Shown here piece after piece: positions 52,963-62,339 of a DNA stretch of 64,000 nt (its first letter is position 1; the number at the start of each line of letters is the position of its first letter). The stretch is from assembly GCF_004362015.1 (NCBI RefSeq), contig NZ_SNWW01000005.1, positions 62,001-126,000 of the forward strand. Reading direction: 5' to 3'. Below the pieces are notes generated by a model. That model made no database searches, was not told where the DNA came from, and saw only the letters and a list, made by a program, of their open reading frames with translations. Made by a program: the position numbers and the translations under genes. Origin of the DNA: Flavobacterium chryseum. Its GTDB lineage: Bacteria; Bacteroidota; Bacteroidia; Flavobacteriales; Flavobacteriaceae.

Positions 52963-53334
52963 TTATGCCGTTGGTATTTTCAAATTCCAACCTGGTTGAA
53001 TAAGGTCTGGATTTTTAATAACATCTTTATTGGCTTCGTAAATTGCCTGCCATGAAACGCCGTGATCTTTTCCAATTTTAGATAAAGAATCACCGCTTTT
53101 AACAGTATATTGAGTTGTTGTTCCCTGAGAAACCTCAATATTCATCACAACATCAGCTGATCTAAATTCAGGATCAATTTTTCCGTAAGCATCCCAAAGT
53201 TTTTCTTTGTCATCTGCTGATTTCGCTGTTCCGTCAACGTATAAAACATTATCTTGTTCTCTTACTTGTAAATTAGCTATTCCTAAGTTAGAAGCCAAAT
53301 CTGTTAACTCTTTGTATTTATCTTGTAAACTCAT
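52963..53334 (-). CDS. BON-LysM protein (Kbp/YgaU-like)
   Basis: The 123-residue protein has an N-terminal BON-like part (LQVREQDNVLYVDGTAKSAD near 22-41) and a C-terminal LysM domain (YTVKSGDSLSKIGKDHGVSW near 74-93, ending LIQPGWNLKIP). E. coli Kbp/YgaU has this layout and binds K+ and peptidoglycan. No signal peptide is visible. It lies 6 bp after a BON lipoprotein gene, so the two are cotranscribed and probably stress or envelope linked. Confidence 0.88.
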   Translation of the reverse strand: MSLQDKYKELTDLASNLGIANLQVREQDNVLYVDGTAKSADDKEKLWDAYGKIDPEFRSADVVMNIEVSQGTTTQYTVKSGDSLSKIGKDHGVSWQAIYEANKDVIKNPDLIQPGWNLKIPTA

Positions 53335-53340
53335 GATTTC

Positions 53341-53820
53341 TTATTTAATAGTTAACTTATTTTCCACTTTTTTAGGTTTCAATTCCTGAACACTTTTTAT
53401 CAAATTTGGTAATTGATCTCTTTTGATAGTTCCTGAAAGCGTTACTACACCATTTGCAACAGTAGCAGTTACACCATCATAAGTTTTTACTACTTCATTT
53501 ATCGAAGTATTTAAAACGCTATCTGTATTAATTTCAACTGGAGCTGCTGTAACTTCAGGTTCCGGAGCTGGAATTTCGCAGTTATTTACAACAGATTTAA
53601 CTCCTTTAACTGATTGTACAGTACGTTCAACATTTTGTTTAACAGCATCGTCTTTACAAGTACCCAAAATAGTAGCAACACCATCAACAACAGTTACCTG
53701 AACTCCTGGAGTATCAGCAATTTTGGCAGCGATTTCTTTCTGAATATCTGCATCTTTCGGGGTACAAGCGAATAATGAAAAGGCCAAAACCGTTCCCAAT
53801 AAAATAGATTTAATTTTCAT
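53341..53820 (-). CDS. Lipoprotein with two BON domains
   Basis: The 159-residue protein has a lipobox LFAC with Cys19. Two BON repeats cover about 25-85 (KIADTPGVQVTVVDGVATIL) and 105-159 (VKTYDGVTATVANGVVTLSG), with a Pro-Glu-rich linker (PAPEPEV) between. BON proteins of the OsmY/DolP type bind lipid surfaces in the periplasm. It starts the two-gene operon with the LysM protein. Its exact partner is unknown. Confidence 0.88.
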   Translation of the reverse strand: MKIKSILLGTVLAFSLFACTPKDADIQKEIAAKIADTPGVQVTVVDGVATILGTCKDDAVKQNVERTVQSVKGVKSVVNNCEIPAPEPEVTAAPVEINTDSVLNTSINEVVKTYDGVTATVANGVVTLSGTIKRDQLPNLIKSVQELKPKKVENKLTIK

Positions 53821-53959
53821 AACGATATTTTTTAATTAATTTATAATAAAGTTAAAACGAATTAATTAATCAAATATTACAAAATAATCCTACATTTTTT
53901 ACATTTTTCCCATTAGAAGGATTTGGGTTGGGAATTGAGATATTGTTTTAAAAAAAAAT

Positions 53960-54448
53960 TTATTTTACTGTTAGCATATCCTGAAAATAGCCGATTAACT
54001 GATCCGGAATTTTAACCAATGCATTTTGATCATAGTCTGTTAGATAAACTTCGTTTTCCGTCATTCCGCTTTCAATCCCTTTTTTCATTGCTTTTATATC
54101 TCCCTTTTTTACTGCAATGATTTCATAATATTGATTATCGTTTTTCAAAGTTATTGTATTAAAATCAGATAATTGCGGGTCATTATTTATATTTTTTTGT
54201 CCAATGTCTGAAGCCAAGTAAACCTCAAACTTCTTAAAATCATAATACGGATTGTTATTGTCAAAATTTCTATAGGTCTTTTGATTTCCTTCTTTTAAAA
54301 TAAAATTTTTAACACGCTCAAAATCTTGCACTGAAAATTGATTTGTAATTTTTATGAAATGATTTTGAGTTTTTGAATTCATTTTTTGGGCTGTAATTTC
54401 AGGAAAACTAATTACCATCAAGAAAAAAAGAAGGTGTTTTATTGACAT
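53960..54448 (-). CDS. Secreted protein of unknown function
   Basis: The 162-residue protein has a signal peptide (HLLFFLMVISFPEITAQ) and a mature part of charged helices and strands (FSVQDFERVKNFILKEGNQK, QYYEIIAVKKGDIKAMKKGI). No domain is recognised. It is a single gene, periplasmic or secreted. Confidence 0.7.
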   Translation of the reverse strand: MSIKHLLFFLMVISFPEITAQKMNSKTQNHFIKITNQFSVQDFERVKNFILKEGNQKTYRNFDNNNPYYDFKKFEVYLASDIGQKNINNDPQLSDFNTITLKNDNQYYEIIAVKKGDIKAMKKGIESGMTENEVYLTDYDQNALVKIPDQLIGYFQDMLTVK

Positions 54449-54922
54449 GAGTTTAAATTTTTGATTGCGCTGCTATTTCAATACTCTTAAAATAAATCAT
54501 TTATATTTTTGGTTTTTGGTTGTGATTTTTGATTATTATGACATTTTAATAAATATCAATTGTCAAATAAATTATTGCTAAAATAATCTTTTTCATGATA
54601 AACTATTCATCAACATTGATTATCTATTTGAACCTTAGTAAAAATCCAATCCCTTACTAGCGTTATAAGATTGCTTCGTTCCTCGCAAGGACTTAAATTG
54701 TCGATTATAACCTTCGATTATGATTGCGATCCTTCGACTTCGCTCAGGAAGACAAACAATGCTGTAAGAAAAAATCAGCTTAAATCCGCGTTTTCGCGAT
54801 AGCGAATCCGTTTTATCTGCGTTCAATTCCGTCAACAAATTATTAAAATTTATCCATTTGAAACTCTTACTTTCTCATATTCAAAACACTCAAAAATCAC
54901 CATCATAAATGTTGTTTTCAGA
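54449..54922. repeat. Mosaic intergenic repeats before dnaX
   Basis: No gene is seen. It holds the ATTGCTTCGTTCCTCGCAAG unit near 54670, one arm of the CTTCGACTTCGCTCAGGAAG family at 54729-54754, and the third TAAATCCGCGTTTTCGCG unit at 54775-54824 with its TTCGC-GATA-GCGAA hairpin. Confidence 0.7.
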
Positions 54923-54946
54923 TTTGTGATTTGGTAATTTTCAGCC

Positions 54947-54954
54947 TATATTTG
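54947..54954 (+). promoter_or_regulatory. Promoter of dnaX
   Basis: TATATTTG with TTTG at 54923-54926, 20 bp apart. A TTG at 54931 in frame with dnaX lies inside the promoter and is not the start; ATG 54973 is. Confidence 0.65.
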
Positions 54955-54972
54955 CTATCGAATAAAAAGAAT

Positions 54973-56754
54973 ATGGAACAATTTGTAGTATCGGCTCGTA
55001 AGTATCGCCCACAGACCTTTAAGGATGTTGTAGGCCAGAAAGCCATTACCAACACTTTGCTGAATGCCATAGAAAGTAATCACCTTGCTTCTGCCCTTTT
55101 ATTCACTGGACCGCGTGGCGTTGGAAAAACAACTTGCGCACGTATTTTGGCTCGTAAAATAAATCAGCCTGGATATGACGATCCAAATGAAGATTTTGCT
55201 TTTAACGTTTTTGAGCTAGATGCGGCATCCAACAACTCGGTTGATGATATTCGCAGCCTTATCGATCAGGTTCGAATTCCGCCACAAACCGGGCAATACA
55301 AAGTCTATATTATTGACGAGGTTCATATGTTGTCTTCGGCAGCTTTTAATGCTTTTTTGAAGACATTAGAAGAACCGCCAAAACATGCTATTTTCATTTT
55401 AGCAACTACAGAGAAACACAAGATTATTCCAACGATTTTATCACGTTGTCAGATATTTGATTTTAAAAGAATTACGGTAAAAGATGCTAAAGAACATTTA
55501 GCAGAAGTTGCAGCAAGTCAGGGAATTAATTTTGAAGACGATGCTTTGCACATTATCGCTCAAAAGGCTGATGGAGCGATGCGTGATGCTTTATCGATTT
55601 TTGACCGTGTAGTTTCATATTGCGGAACTAACTTAACGCGTCAGGCTGTAACTGAAAACTTAAACGTTTTAGATTACGAAACTTACATCAGCATTACTGA
55701 TTTACTTTTAGAAAATAAAATTCCGGACCTTTTATTGGTTTACAATGATATTCTTTCAAAAGGTTTCGACGGACATCATTTTATTGCCGGTTTAGCTTCT
55801 CATTTTAGAGATTTATTAGTTAGCAAAACTCCTGCTACACTAAGTTTACTAGAAGTTGGCGAACAAGCACAGCAAATGTATGGTGTACAAGCTCAAAAAT
55901 GCTCGAAAGACTTTTTATTAAAAGGAATTGACATTGCAAACGATTGTGATTTAAAGTATAAATTAAGCCAGAATCAGCGTCTTTTGGTCGAATTATGTTT
56001 GATGCAATTGGCCTCTATCAACTTTGATGGAGAAAAAAAAAAAGTTGAGCAATTCATAATTCCGCCTACTTATTTTAAAAATAGTGGTTATTCTATAGTC
56101 GAAAGTCCAAAGGCGAAAGAATCTGAAATTCCAAATATTAAATCCCAAATTCCAAATGCGGAGCAGAATGTTAATGTCAATCAAAATGACAATGTCAATG
56201 TCAATGTTGAAATAAAAAATGAAACTACTACAGTTGAAACTCCAAAGGCTGAAACTCCTGTAACTCCACGAGCTGAAATTAGCGGCGAACCGAAAGTTTC
56301 TGCGTTTTCTTTGGCGAGTATTCGTGCGAAGAAGGCAATGGAAGAAAGCAGCAAGTCTTATGTAAAACCTTCTACTGTTTTACCCACGGAAGAATTTACA
56401 GAAACTGAAATGTTAGTGCAATGGAATAAATATGCGCAGCGTTTAGGAGACAAAGGTTTGAAAATTATGGAATCGTTATTGTTGATAAACGATCCAACTT
56501 TGAACGGAACCGTAATCACACTTCAATTGCCAAACGAAGGTTCTAAACTAGATTTTGAAAGTCAGGTTAATGGACTTTTAGGCCATTTAAAAGGACATTT
56601 ACACAATCATGACATTACTATTGAAGTTGTAGTAAATGAGGCTGTTGAAAGCAAAAGAAGTTTCAACGATCAGGATCGATACAATCGTTTACTAGAAATT
56701 AATCCAAATATTGAACTTTTGCGTTCCACTTTTGGACTGGATTTACATTCTTAA
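54973..56754 (+). CDS. dnaX: DNA polymerase III subunit gamma/tau
   Basis: About 593 residues from the ATG at 54973. The clamp-loader ATPase has FKDVVGQKAITNTLLNAI, Walker A GPRGVGKTTCARI and IIDEVHMLSSAAFNAFLKTL, with sensor SRCQIF. The zinc-binding cysteine cluster common in DnaX is missing between ARKINQ and FAFNVFELDAASNN. Residues about 370-450 form a variable linker rich in Asn/Val (NVNVNQNDNVNVNV), where intergenic-repeat-like DNA is found. A C-terminal tau-type domain follows. It loads the sliding clamp on DNA. Confidence 0.95.
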   Translation: MEQFVVSARKYRPQTFKDVVGQKAITNTLLNAIESNHLASALLFTGPRGVGKTTCARILARKINQPGYDDPNEDFAFNVFELDAASNNSVDDIRSLIDQVRIPPQTGQYKVYIIDEVHMLSSAAFNAFLKTLEEPPKHAIFILATTEKHKIIPTILSRCQIFDFKRITVKDAKEHLAEVAASQGINFEDDALHIIAQKADGAMRDALSIFDRVVSYCGTNLTRQAVTENLNVLDYETYISITDLLLENKIPDLLLVYNDILSKGFDGHHFIAGLASHFRDLLVSKTPATLSLLEVGEQAQQMYGVQAQKCSKDFLLKGIDIANDCDLKYKLSQNQRLLVELCLMQLASINFDGEKKKVEQFIIPPTYFKNSGYSIVESPKAKESEIPNIKSQIPNAEQNVNVNQNDNVNVNVEIKNETTTVETPKAETPVTPRAEISGEPKVSAFSLASIRAKKAMEESSKSYVKPSTVLPTEEFTETEMLVQWNKYAQRLGDKGLKIMESLLLINDPTLNGTVITLQLPNEGSKLDFESQVNGLLGHLKGHLHNHDITIEVVVNEAVESKRSFNDQDRYNRLLEINPNIELLRSTFGLDLHS

Positions 56755-56834
56755 TTCTTTTTACAGATTTTATTATCTACTAAACAAAAATCATTTTTTT
56801 TGAATTTCAATCGTTTAACAAAATAATCATCTAA

Positions 56835-56876
56835 AATAATCTACTAAACTTTGAGTTAAAAATTTAGTAGATTATT
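56835..56876. terminator. 14-bp inverted repeat after dnaX
   Basis: AATAATCTACTAAA and its exact complement at 56863-56876 flank a 14-nt loop. A likely stop for dnaX and/or the convergent gene, though the T-run is poor. Confidence 0.6.
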
Positions 56877-56904
56877 ATGTTAATAATAAATTCTAATTGA
56901 AAAA

Positions 56905-57702
56905 TTATTGCTTTAAAATCTTACCAGTAAATATTTCATTATTAATATTCTTAAGAATATAAACATATAATCCACTCATTAAATGAGATGGCAAATCCCA
57001 CTTATAATTAAATTGTTCGTTTTCAAAATTAACTGAATCAATTTTTAATCCAATTATATTATACACTGATATTTCCTTTAAACCTATTTTACTTTCAAAA
57101 TTTAAATAGTTTCGCATTGGATTTGGATAAACAATTAAACTATTATTTTTGTAATTATTATCAATGACAGATAAAGTTTGTCCATAACTTCTTGCACCAA
57201 TATCAACTATACTTTCATCTGAATCTTTACGCCCAGGATCTCCAGCATTAATAGCTTTGGAAGAAGATAATAACTCACAAAAGGATTTATCAAATGGGGA
57301 AGTAGAAGACAATTCCGGATTAGAAATTAAATTGAAATATGTATCTGAAGGAGTCCCATTCTTATTTATTGTAATTATTGTACCAGTACCTATTGGTAAA
57401 TTATTATTACCTATTAAATTATTTCCATAAAATAAATTATAAATAACCTGAGAAGGTTTTGGTTTACCTTCCGAATAAATTGCATATTTAGAATTATAAG
57501 CAATAATATTAGAGTTTATTTTGGGAGAAGTATTTGCTATTTCATTGTCATTCAAATAAATTCCAAAATCGCAAGAAATTATAGTATTATTAATTATATT
57601 AGGGCTATTTTGACCTGAATAAATTCCATAATAAGAATTGTATACAATGTTTTTTTCTATAACAGTATTATTTCCAATGAGCCAATACATTCTTGCCCAC
57701 AA
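56905..57702 (-). pseudogene. C-terminal part of a frameshifted T9SS beta-helix protein
   Basis: This 265-codon frame opens at a TTG inside the previous frame. It continues a right-handed beta-helix (NNTVIEKNIVYNSYYGIYSG, NIINNTIISCDFGIYLND), then ends with a type A T9SS sorting domain (VYPNPMRNYLNFESKIGLKE, GLYVYIL, FTGKIL). It has no signal of its own. Together with 57657-58592 it forms one gene split by a one-base deletion (or a two-base insertion) near 57660-57700. If both parts are made as one protein, it is exported to the surface; as it stands the C-terminal sorting signal is separated from the secretion signal. Confidence 0.7.
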
Positions 57703-58592
57703 TTTCCAAGAATATTATTTTTTAATGTGGTATTTTTAGTATCACTTCTATCTAAAATCCCTCCAAGTCGTGTATTACTAATTTTGTTATTAAAAATATT
57801 AAAAACACCTGAACCCGCTACTATACTTGCCCAATCTGAATTATAAATTTCATTATTACTTATAATAACATTTTCACTAGAAGAGGCTCCAATTGCTGTA
57901 CCATTAGTTTCTCTAATTATAGAATTTGTAATTTCTGCCTTCCCTCTTATCTGGAGCATTCCATTCCAATCTGAGTTTTCTTTTCCATATTCTATTATAG
58001 AATAGTTAAACATAGCTTCACCACCTTGATCAACTACAACCTGATTCCAATCATCTTTAGTTGGAGGATTTTTAAATGATGAGAATTTAATATAACTACC
58101 TGTTTTTCCATTTGCAAATAATTTTCCATTTATAATCAGAGAATATTTACCAGCAAATTTTATTTCTGTACCTTCTTCAATTGTCAAAACTTTACCAACA
58201 GCAACAGTTGCATTTCCAACAATTTTATAAGTATTTTCTTTTGTCCAATTACCCTCAACATTGCCCGATATTTCAATTAAAAGGTTTGAAGATAAAGTAG
58301 CATTATCCAAAATAACATCTGTGCTAACAAACACATTATTAATCTGAAGGTTTTGATATTGATCTTTTGAATAGATTATATTGTAAATTCCATTATCTAC
58401 TTGTGTTGTAAAACTTCCATCATTTTTGGAGTAGATCTCTTTAAAAACTGCACTTGGAGAAACTGGCGAGAAAGTAATTTTTATATTTTCAAAATTTGAA
58501 TTATTGTCTAAATAAACATTTCCTGATACTTCAGAAGAATAGACGTTTAAACAAATAAAAAATGTAATAATGTAAAGTATTTTTTTTTTCAT
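57657..58592 (-). pseudogene. N-terminal part of a frameshifted secreted beta-helix protein
   Basis: The 311-codon frame has a signal peptide (ILYIITFFICLNVYS), then a carboxypeptidase regulatory-like Ig domain (about 20-105), then right-handed parallel beta-helix turns (IISNNEIYNSDWASIVAGSG, FNIFNNKISNTRLGGIL). It stops at codon TAG after NNILGNCGQECIGSLEIILL; the overlapping next frame carries on the same helix with IGNNTVIEKN. The break is not at a clear slippery site: a -1 slip at the AAAAAAT near 57716 meets TAA at once. A true frameshift or a sequence error is likely. Confidence 0.7.
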
Positions 58593-58635
58593 ATTTAAAT
58601 TTTATAATGGTTCTATAATTAAATTAGGCTATTAA

Positions 58636-59217
58636 TTACTTTTTCTTATCAAAAGCTCTTTCAATTCTTTTATCGGGAATTAACCAAAGCATAGCAACAA
58701 TAAAATAGGCAGCACCGGAAATCCATTCGTTATAAAAAGACAAGATGATTCCAACAAGATATAAAATCGATGACGCCTTTCCTTTTAGATCTTTACCAAT
58801 AGCTTTTGCCAATATCGAATTTTCGCCTTCATTAACGATTACAACTCTTTGCAAAATAAAATAAGCTATTGAAGATAAAAACAATACAACGCCGTATAAG
58901 GTCATTGATGCTTTCGCAAAATTATGTTCGCCCATCCAGCCTGTTGATACGGGAATTAAAGACAGCCAGAAAAGTAAATGCAAATTGCTCCAAAGTACTT
59001 TTCCGTTTACTTTTGTCAAACCGTGAAAAAGGTAATGGTGATTGTTCCAATAAATTCCAACGTAAATAAAACTTAAGATATAACTTAAAAACTTAGGTAT
59101 AAGTGGTTTTAAATCCGCAAACTCGTGTCCTTCAGGAACTTTAATTTCTAAAATCATAATGGTTATTATAATCGCTAATACACCATCACTAAAGGCTTCG
59201 AGTCTTGTTTTGTTCAT
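58636..59217 (-). CDS. TMEM175-family potassium channel (DUF1211)
   Basis: The 193-residue protein starts MNKTRLEAFSDGVLAIIITI, the RxxxFSDG signature of TMEM175 channels in which helix-1 Phe, Ser and Asp are conserved. About five to six hydrophobic segments follow, fitting one repeat of the tetrameric bacterial channel. It would conduct K+ over the membrane. Single gene, with an inverted repeat in front. No other transport gene nearby. Confidence 0.9.
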   Translation of the reverse strand: MNKTRLEAFSDGVLAIIITIMILEIKVPEGHEFADLKPLIPKFLSYILSFIYVGIYWNNHHYLFHGLTKVNGKVLWSNLHLLFWLSLIPVSTGWMGEHNFAKASMTLYGVVLFLSSIAYFILQRVVIVNEGENSILAKAIGKDLKGKASSILYLVGIILSFYNEWISGAAYFIVAMLWLIPDKRIERAFDKKK

Positions 59218-59234
59218 TTATTGTTTATTAAAAG

Positions 59235-59317
59235 TTTACCACGAATTTCACGAATTTACACGAATTATTATTTTATTATGCATAAAAATTTGTGTAAATT
59301 CGTGAAATTCGCGGCAA
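59235..59317. repeat. 32-bp imperfect inverted repeat with ACGAATTTCACGAATTTACA arms
   Basis: Arms at 59235-59266 and 59286-59317 differ at only three of 32 positions. The repeat at 41549 is a shorter relative. It separates the polyphosphate operon from the TMEM175 gene. Confidence 0.82.
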
Positions 59318-59325
59318 AAAAAATA

Positions 59326-60222
59326 TTAAATTTTACCGTAGTACATTGCTTTTACAATTCCGTCTGAAAGCCCGATTTTAGGAACGTAAATTTGGCGTGC
59401 TCCGCTCCATTTCATTGCATTCAGGTAAATTCTGGTGGCATGAATAATTACGTCGGCACGGTCAGAGTTTAAACCTAATTCGGCGATTCTTTGTTCGTAA
59501 GTTAAAGAGTTTAAAAACGCGTATTGTGAATTGATATAAATATATGAAAGCGGTTTTTCCTGTTGCTTTCCAGACATTTTAAACAATTTATTAATGTTTC
59601 CGCCAGAACCAATTAAGGTAACTTCATCATAATCTGCCGTGTTGGTTTTAATCCATTTTTCAATTTCATCCCAAACAACATCGTGAACCATATTGTTTAA
59701 TAAACGAACAGTTCCAGCTTTGAAGGATCTGGAATTGATTAATTTTCCATCAGAAAATAAAGTAAATTCCGTACTTCCACCGCCCACATCAACAAAAAGA
59801 TACGTTTCGTCTGATTTTAATAAATGATGTAAATCTGTTGAAGCAATAATTGCAGCTTCTTTTTTACCATCAATAATTTCAATTTTAATGTCGGCTTTTT
59901 TCTTAATCAAAGCCACAACTTCTTTCGCATTGTAGGCTTCACGCATTGCCGAAGTTGCAAACGCCATATAGCGTTCTACTTTATGTACTTTCATCAAAAG
60001 GTTAAATGCTTTCATGGCATCAACCATTCGATCTATATTTTCTTCTGAAATTTCACCTACCGTAAAGGCATCTTGTCCCAAACGAATTGGTACACGAACA
60101 AGCGAACTTTTATTAAATTGGGGTTCTTTTCCATCTTGTTCTACAACATTGGATATCAGAAGCCTCATAGCATTTGAACCGATATCTATTGCTGCAAATT
60201 TCTTTATATTAATCATGCTCAC
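59326..60222 (-). CDS. Ppx/GppA-family phosphatase
   Basis: The 298-residue protein belongs to the ASKHA fold enzymes that split polyphosphate or pppGpp. Motifs: FAAIDIGSNAMRLLI near 8-22, FATSAMREAYN near 88-98, VDVGGGSTEFTLF near 142-154 and GSGGNINKLF. It lies 30 bp downstream of ppk1 on the same strand, so a polyphosphate-degrading role is likely. It is short compared with E. coli Ppx (no extra C-terminal domain). Confidence 0.92.
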   Translation of the reverse strand: MSMINIKKFAAIDIGSNAMRLLISNVVEQDGKEPQFNKSSLVRVPIRLGQDAFTVGEISEENIDRMVDAMKAFNLLMKVHKVERYMAFATSAMREAYNAKEVVALIKKKADIKIEIIDGKKEAAIIASTDLHHLLKSDETYLFVDVGGGSTEFTLFSDGKLINSRSFKAGTVRLLNNMVHDVVWDEIEKWIKTNTADYDEVTLIGSGGNINKLFKMSGKQQEKPLSYIYINSQYAFLNSLTYEQRIAELGLNSDRADVIIHATRIYLNAMKWSGARQIYVPKIGLSDGIVKAMYYGKI

Positions 60223-60252
60223 TTATGATTTGAAATTGTTTTTTTTATTTTA

Positions 60253-62334
60253 TTACTCTATTTTCTGCGGAACCTCTTCTAACATCAAGATTTTGTTCTG
60301 ATAATATTTATAGGTTTCCAATTGAGCTCTAAATGGGGCATGATGATTTCTAGGCTTATATTTATTATCTAATTTATAGGAATGATATCTCACTTTAACA
60401 TTCCCTTTCCATGCAATATTAAAATTATCTATTAATTCTTTTTTGATTTCAAGATCATATATTGGGCAGGTTACCTCAACTCTTCCATCCAGATTTCTGG
60501 TCATAAAATCGGCAGATGAAATATAGACTTCGGTTAAACCAGCGTTTCCAAAAATATATACTCTCGTATGTTCCAGATAATTATCGACAATACTAATGGC
60601 TTCGATGTTTTCGCTCATTCCCGGAATTCCCGGAATCAAAGAGCAAATTCCTCTTACCTGAAGCTGAATTTTTACTCCGGCATTACTGGCTTCATATAGT
60701 TTATCGATCATTTTAAAATCAGACAAACTATTCATTTTAAGTTTTATATGCGTTTTTCTACCGGCTAAAGCATGCAGAATTTCGCGATCTATCAACTTAA
60801 TAAATTTTGTTCTCGTATAATGTGGCGATACGATTAAATGCTTGTATCTGTGTACTCTATAATTTATGTCGAAAAATTCGAATATTTTAGAAATATCTTT
60901 TAGAATTCCCTGATTGCATGTAAACAGCGTAACATCGGTATAAATTTTTGCGGTTGCTTCGTTAAAGTTTCCGGTAGAAATAAATCCGTAGCGACGGCTT
61001 TTACCGTCTTCTACTCTTTCGATTACACAAATTTTACTGTGAACTTTCAGCCCTTTAATTCCAAAAATAAGTTCAATTCCTTCGGTTTGCATTTGTTCGG
61101 CATACGAAATATTAGATGCTTCATCAAAACGTGCCTGAAGTTCGATTTGTACGGTTACTTTTTTACCGTTTTTAGCCGCATTAATTAAGGAACTAATAAT
61201 TTGAGAATTCTTAGCTAAACGATATAATGTAATTTTTATACTAGTTACTTTTGGATCTAAAGCTGCTTCACGCAAAAACTTCGTCAGGTATGAAAACGAC
61301 TGATACGGAGCATGTAATAAATAATCTTTTTTGTTGATTTTCTCTAAAATACTTCCTCCCAAACTCAAGCCCGGAATTGGTAACGGATCGTTTGTTTTAT
61401 AAAGCAGATCGTATCTTCCTAAATTTGGAAAACTCATATAATCACGACGGTTATGGTATCTTCCTCCCGGAATGATACTGTCTGTGGCTACAATTTTCAT
61501 TTTATCTAAAAAGAAACGCAACGTATCATCTTCGATCAAGCTGTCGTATATAAAACGAACGGGCTCACCTATTCTTCTGTCTTTTACTGATGTTGCGATT
61601 TTTTCGAGCATACTTTTACTCAAATCGCTATCGATATCTAACTGTGCATCTCTGGTAATTTTGATCATGTGTGCTGAAACACTTTTATAATCGAAAATAT
61701 TAAAGATGTTTTTCAGGTTATGACGAATAACATCATCTATTAAAATAACATAATGTTTTTCATCGTGCGATGGCAATACAACAAACCTGTTTATGGTTTT
61801 AGGAATTTCGATAACGGCGTATCGAACCTCATCGTTTGTATTCATTTCTAAACGAATCGCAAGGTATCCTAAAGTGTCTTTAAGAACCGGAAATTCTGCT
61901 AAATCGTTCAAGATAATAGTCACTAATTCCGGACTTAATCTTTGAACAAAAAAGTCTTTTAGAAATATTTCCTGTTCAACGGTAATTTGATCTTCATTAA
62001 TAATAAAGATATTTTCGGCTTCTAATTCAGATTCGATATTGCCTAAAATTCGTAAACTTTCAGATTGTTGCTGAATTACGATTTCGGTAATATCCTTAAT
62101 TAATTGATGCGCTGAAACTCCGCCAAGATATTTTTCACCAGAAATCCCGGAAAGGCTTAATCTCCGAATAGCGGCATAGCGAACTCTAAAAAATTCATCT
62201 AAGTTGTTAGAAAAAATTCCAACAAAACGCAACCTGTCTAAAAGCGGCACCGTATTATCTCCAGCTTCCTGAAGTACTCTTGCATTAAACGCTAACCAAC
62301 TTTTCTCTCTATCGATATATTTCTGCTCGTACAC
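60253..62334 (-). CDS. ppk1: Polyphosphate kinase 1
   Basis: The 693-residue enzyme builds polyphosphate from ATP. The N-terminal part begins KYIDREKSWLAFNARVLQEA and has NLDEFFRVR. The phospholipase D-like catalytic domains hold the phosphorylated His in KVHSKICVIER near 437 and FISTGNFNEATA; SPHYTRTKFIKLIDREIL and the late LTEVYISSADFMTRNLDGR follow. It is the second gene of sixA-ppk1-ppx (5 bp after sixA). Making and breaking of polyphosphate in one operon is thus likely. Confidence 0.96.
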   Translation of the reverse strand: MYEQKYIDREKSWLAFNARVLQEAGDNTVPLLDRLRFVGIFSNNLDEFFRVRYAAIRRLSLSGISGEKYLGGVSAHQLIKDITEIVIQQQSESLRILGNIESELEAENIFIINEDQITVEQEIFLKDFFVQRLSPELVTIILNDLAEFPVLKDTLGYLAIRLEMNTNDEVRYAVIEIPKTINRFVVLPSHDEKHYVILIDDVIRHNLKNIFNIFDYKSVSAHMIKITRDAQLDIDSDLSKSMLEKIATSVKDRRIGEPVRFIYDSLIEDDTLRFFLDKMKIVATDSIIPGGRYHNRRDYMSFPNLGRYDLLYKTNDPLPIPGLSLGGSILEKINKKDYLLHAPYQSFSYLTKFLREAALDPKVTSIKITLYRLAKNSQIISSLINAAKNGKKVTVQIELQARFDEASNISYAEQMQTEGIELIFGIKGLKVHSKICVIERVEDGKSRRYGFISTGNFNEATAKIYTDVTLFTCNQGILKDISKIFEFFDINYRVHRYKHLIVSPHYTRTKFIKLIDREILHALAGRKTHIKLKMNSLSDFKMIDKLYEASNAGVKIQLQVRGICSLIPGIPGMSENIEAISIVDNYLEHTRVYIFGNAGLTEVYISSADFMTRNLDGRVEVTCPIYDLEIKKELIDNFNIAWKGNVKVRYHSYKLDNKYKPRNHHAPFRAQLETYKYYQNKILMLEEVPQKIE

Positions 62335-62339
62335 TATAT

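Noticed and set aside
57716..57724. A AAA AAT slippery heptamer as programmed frameshift site in the beta-helix gene
   Set aside because: A -1 slip there runs straight into TAA, so it cannot join the two frames.
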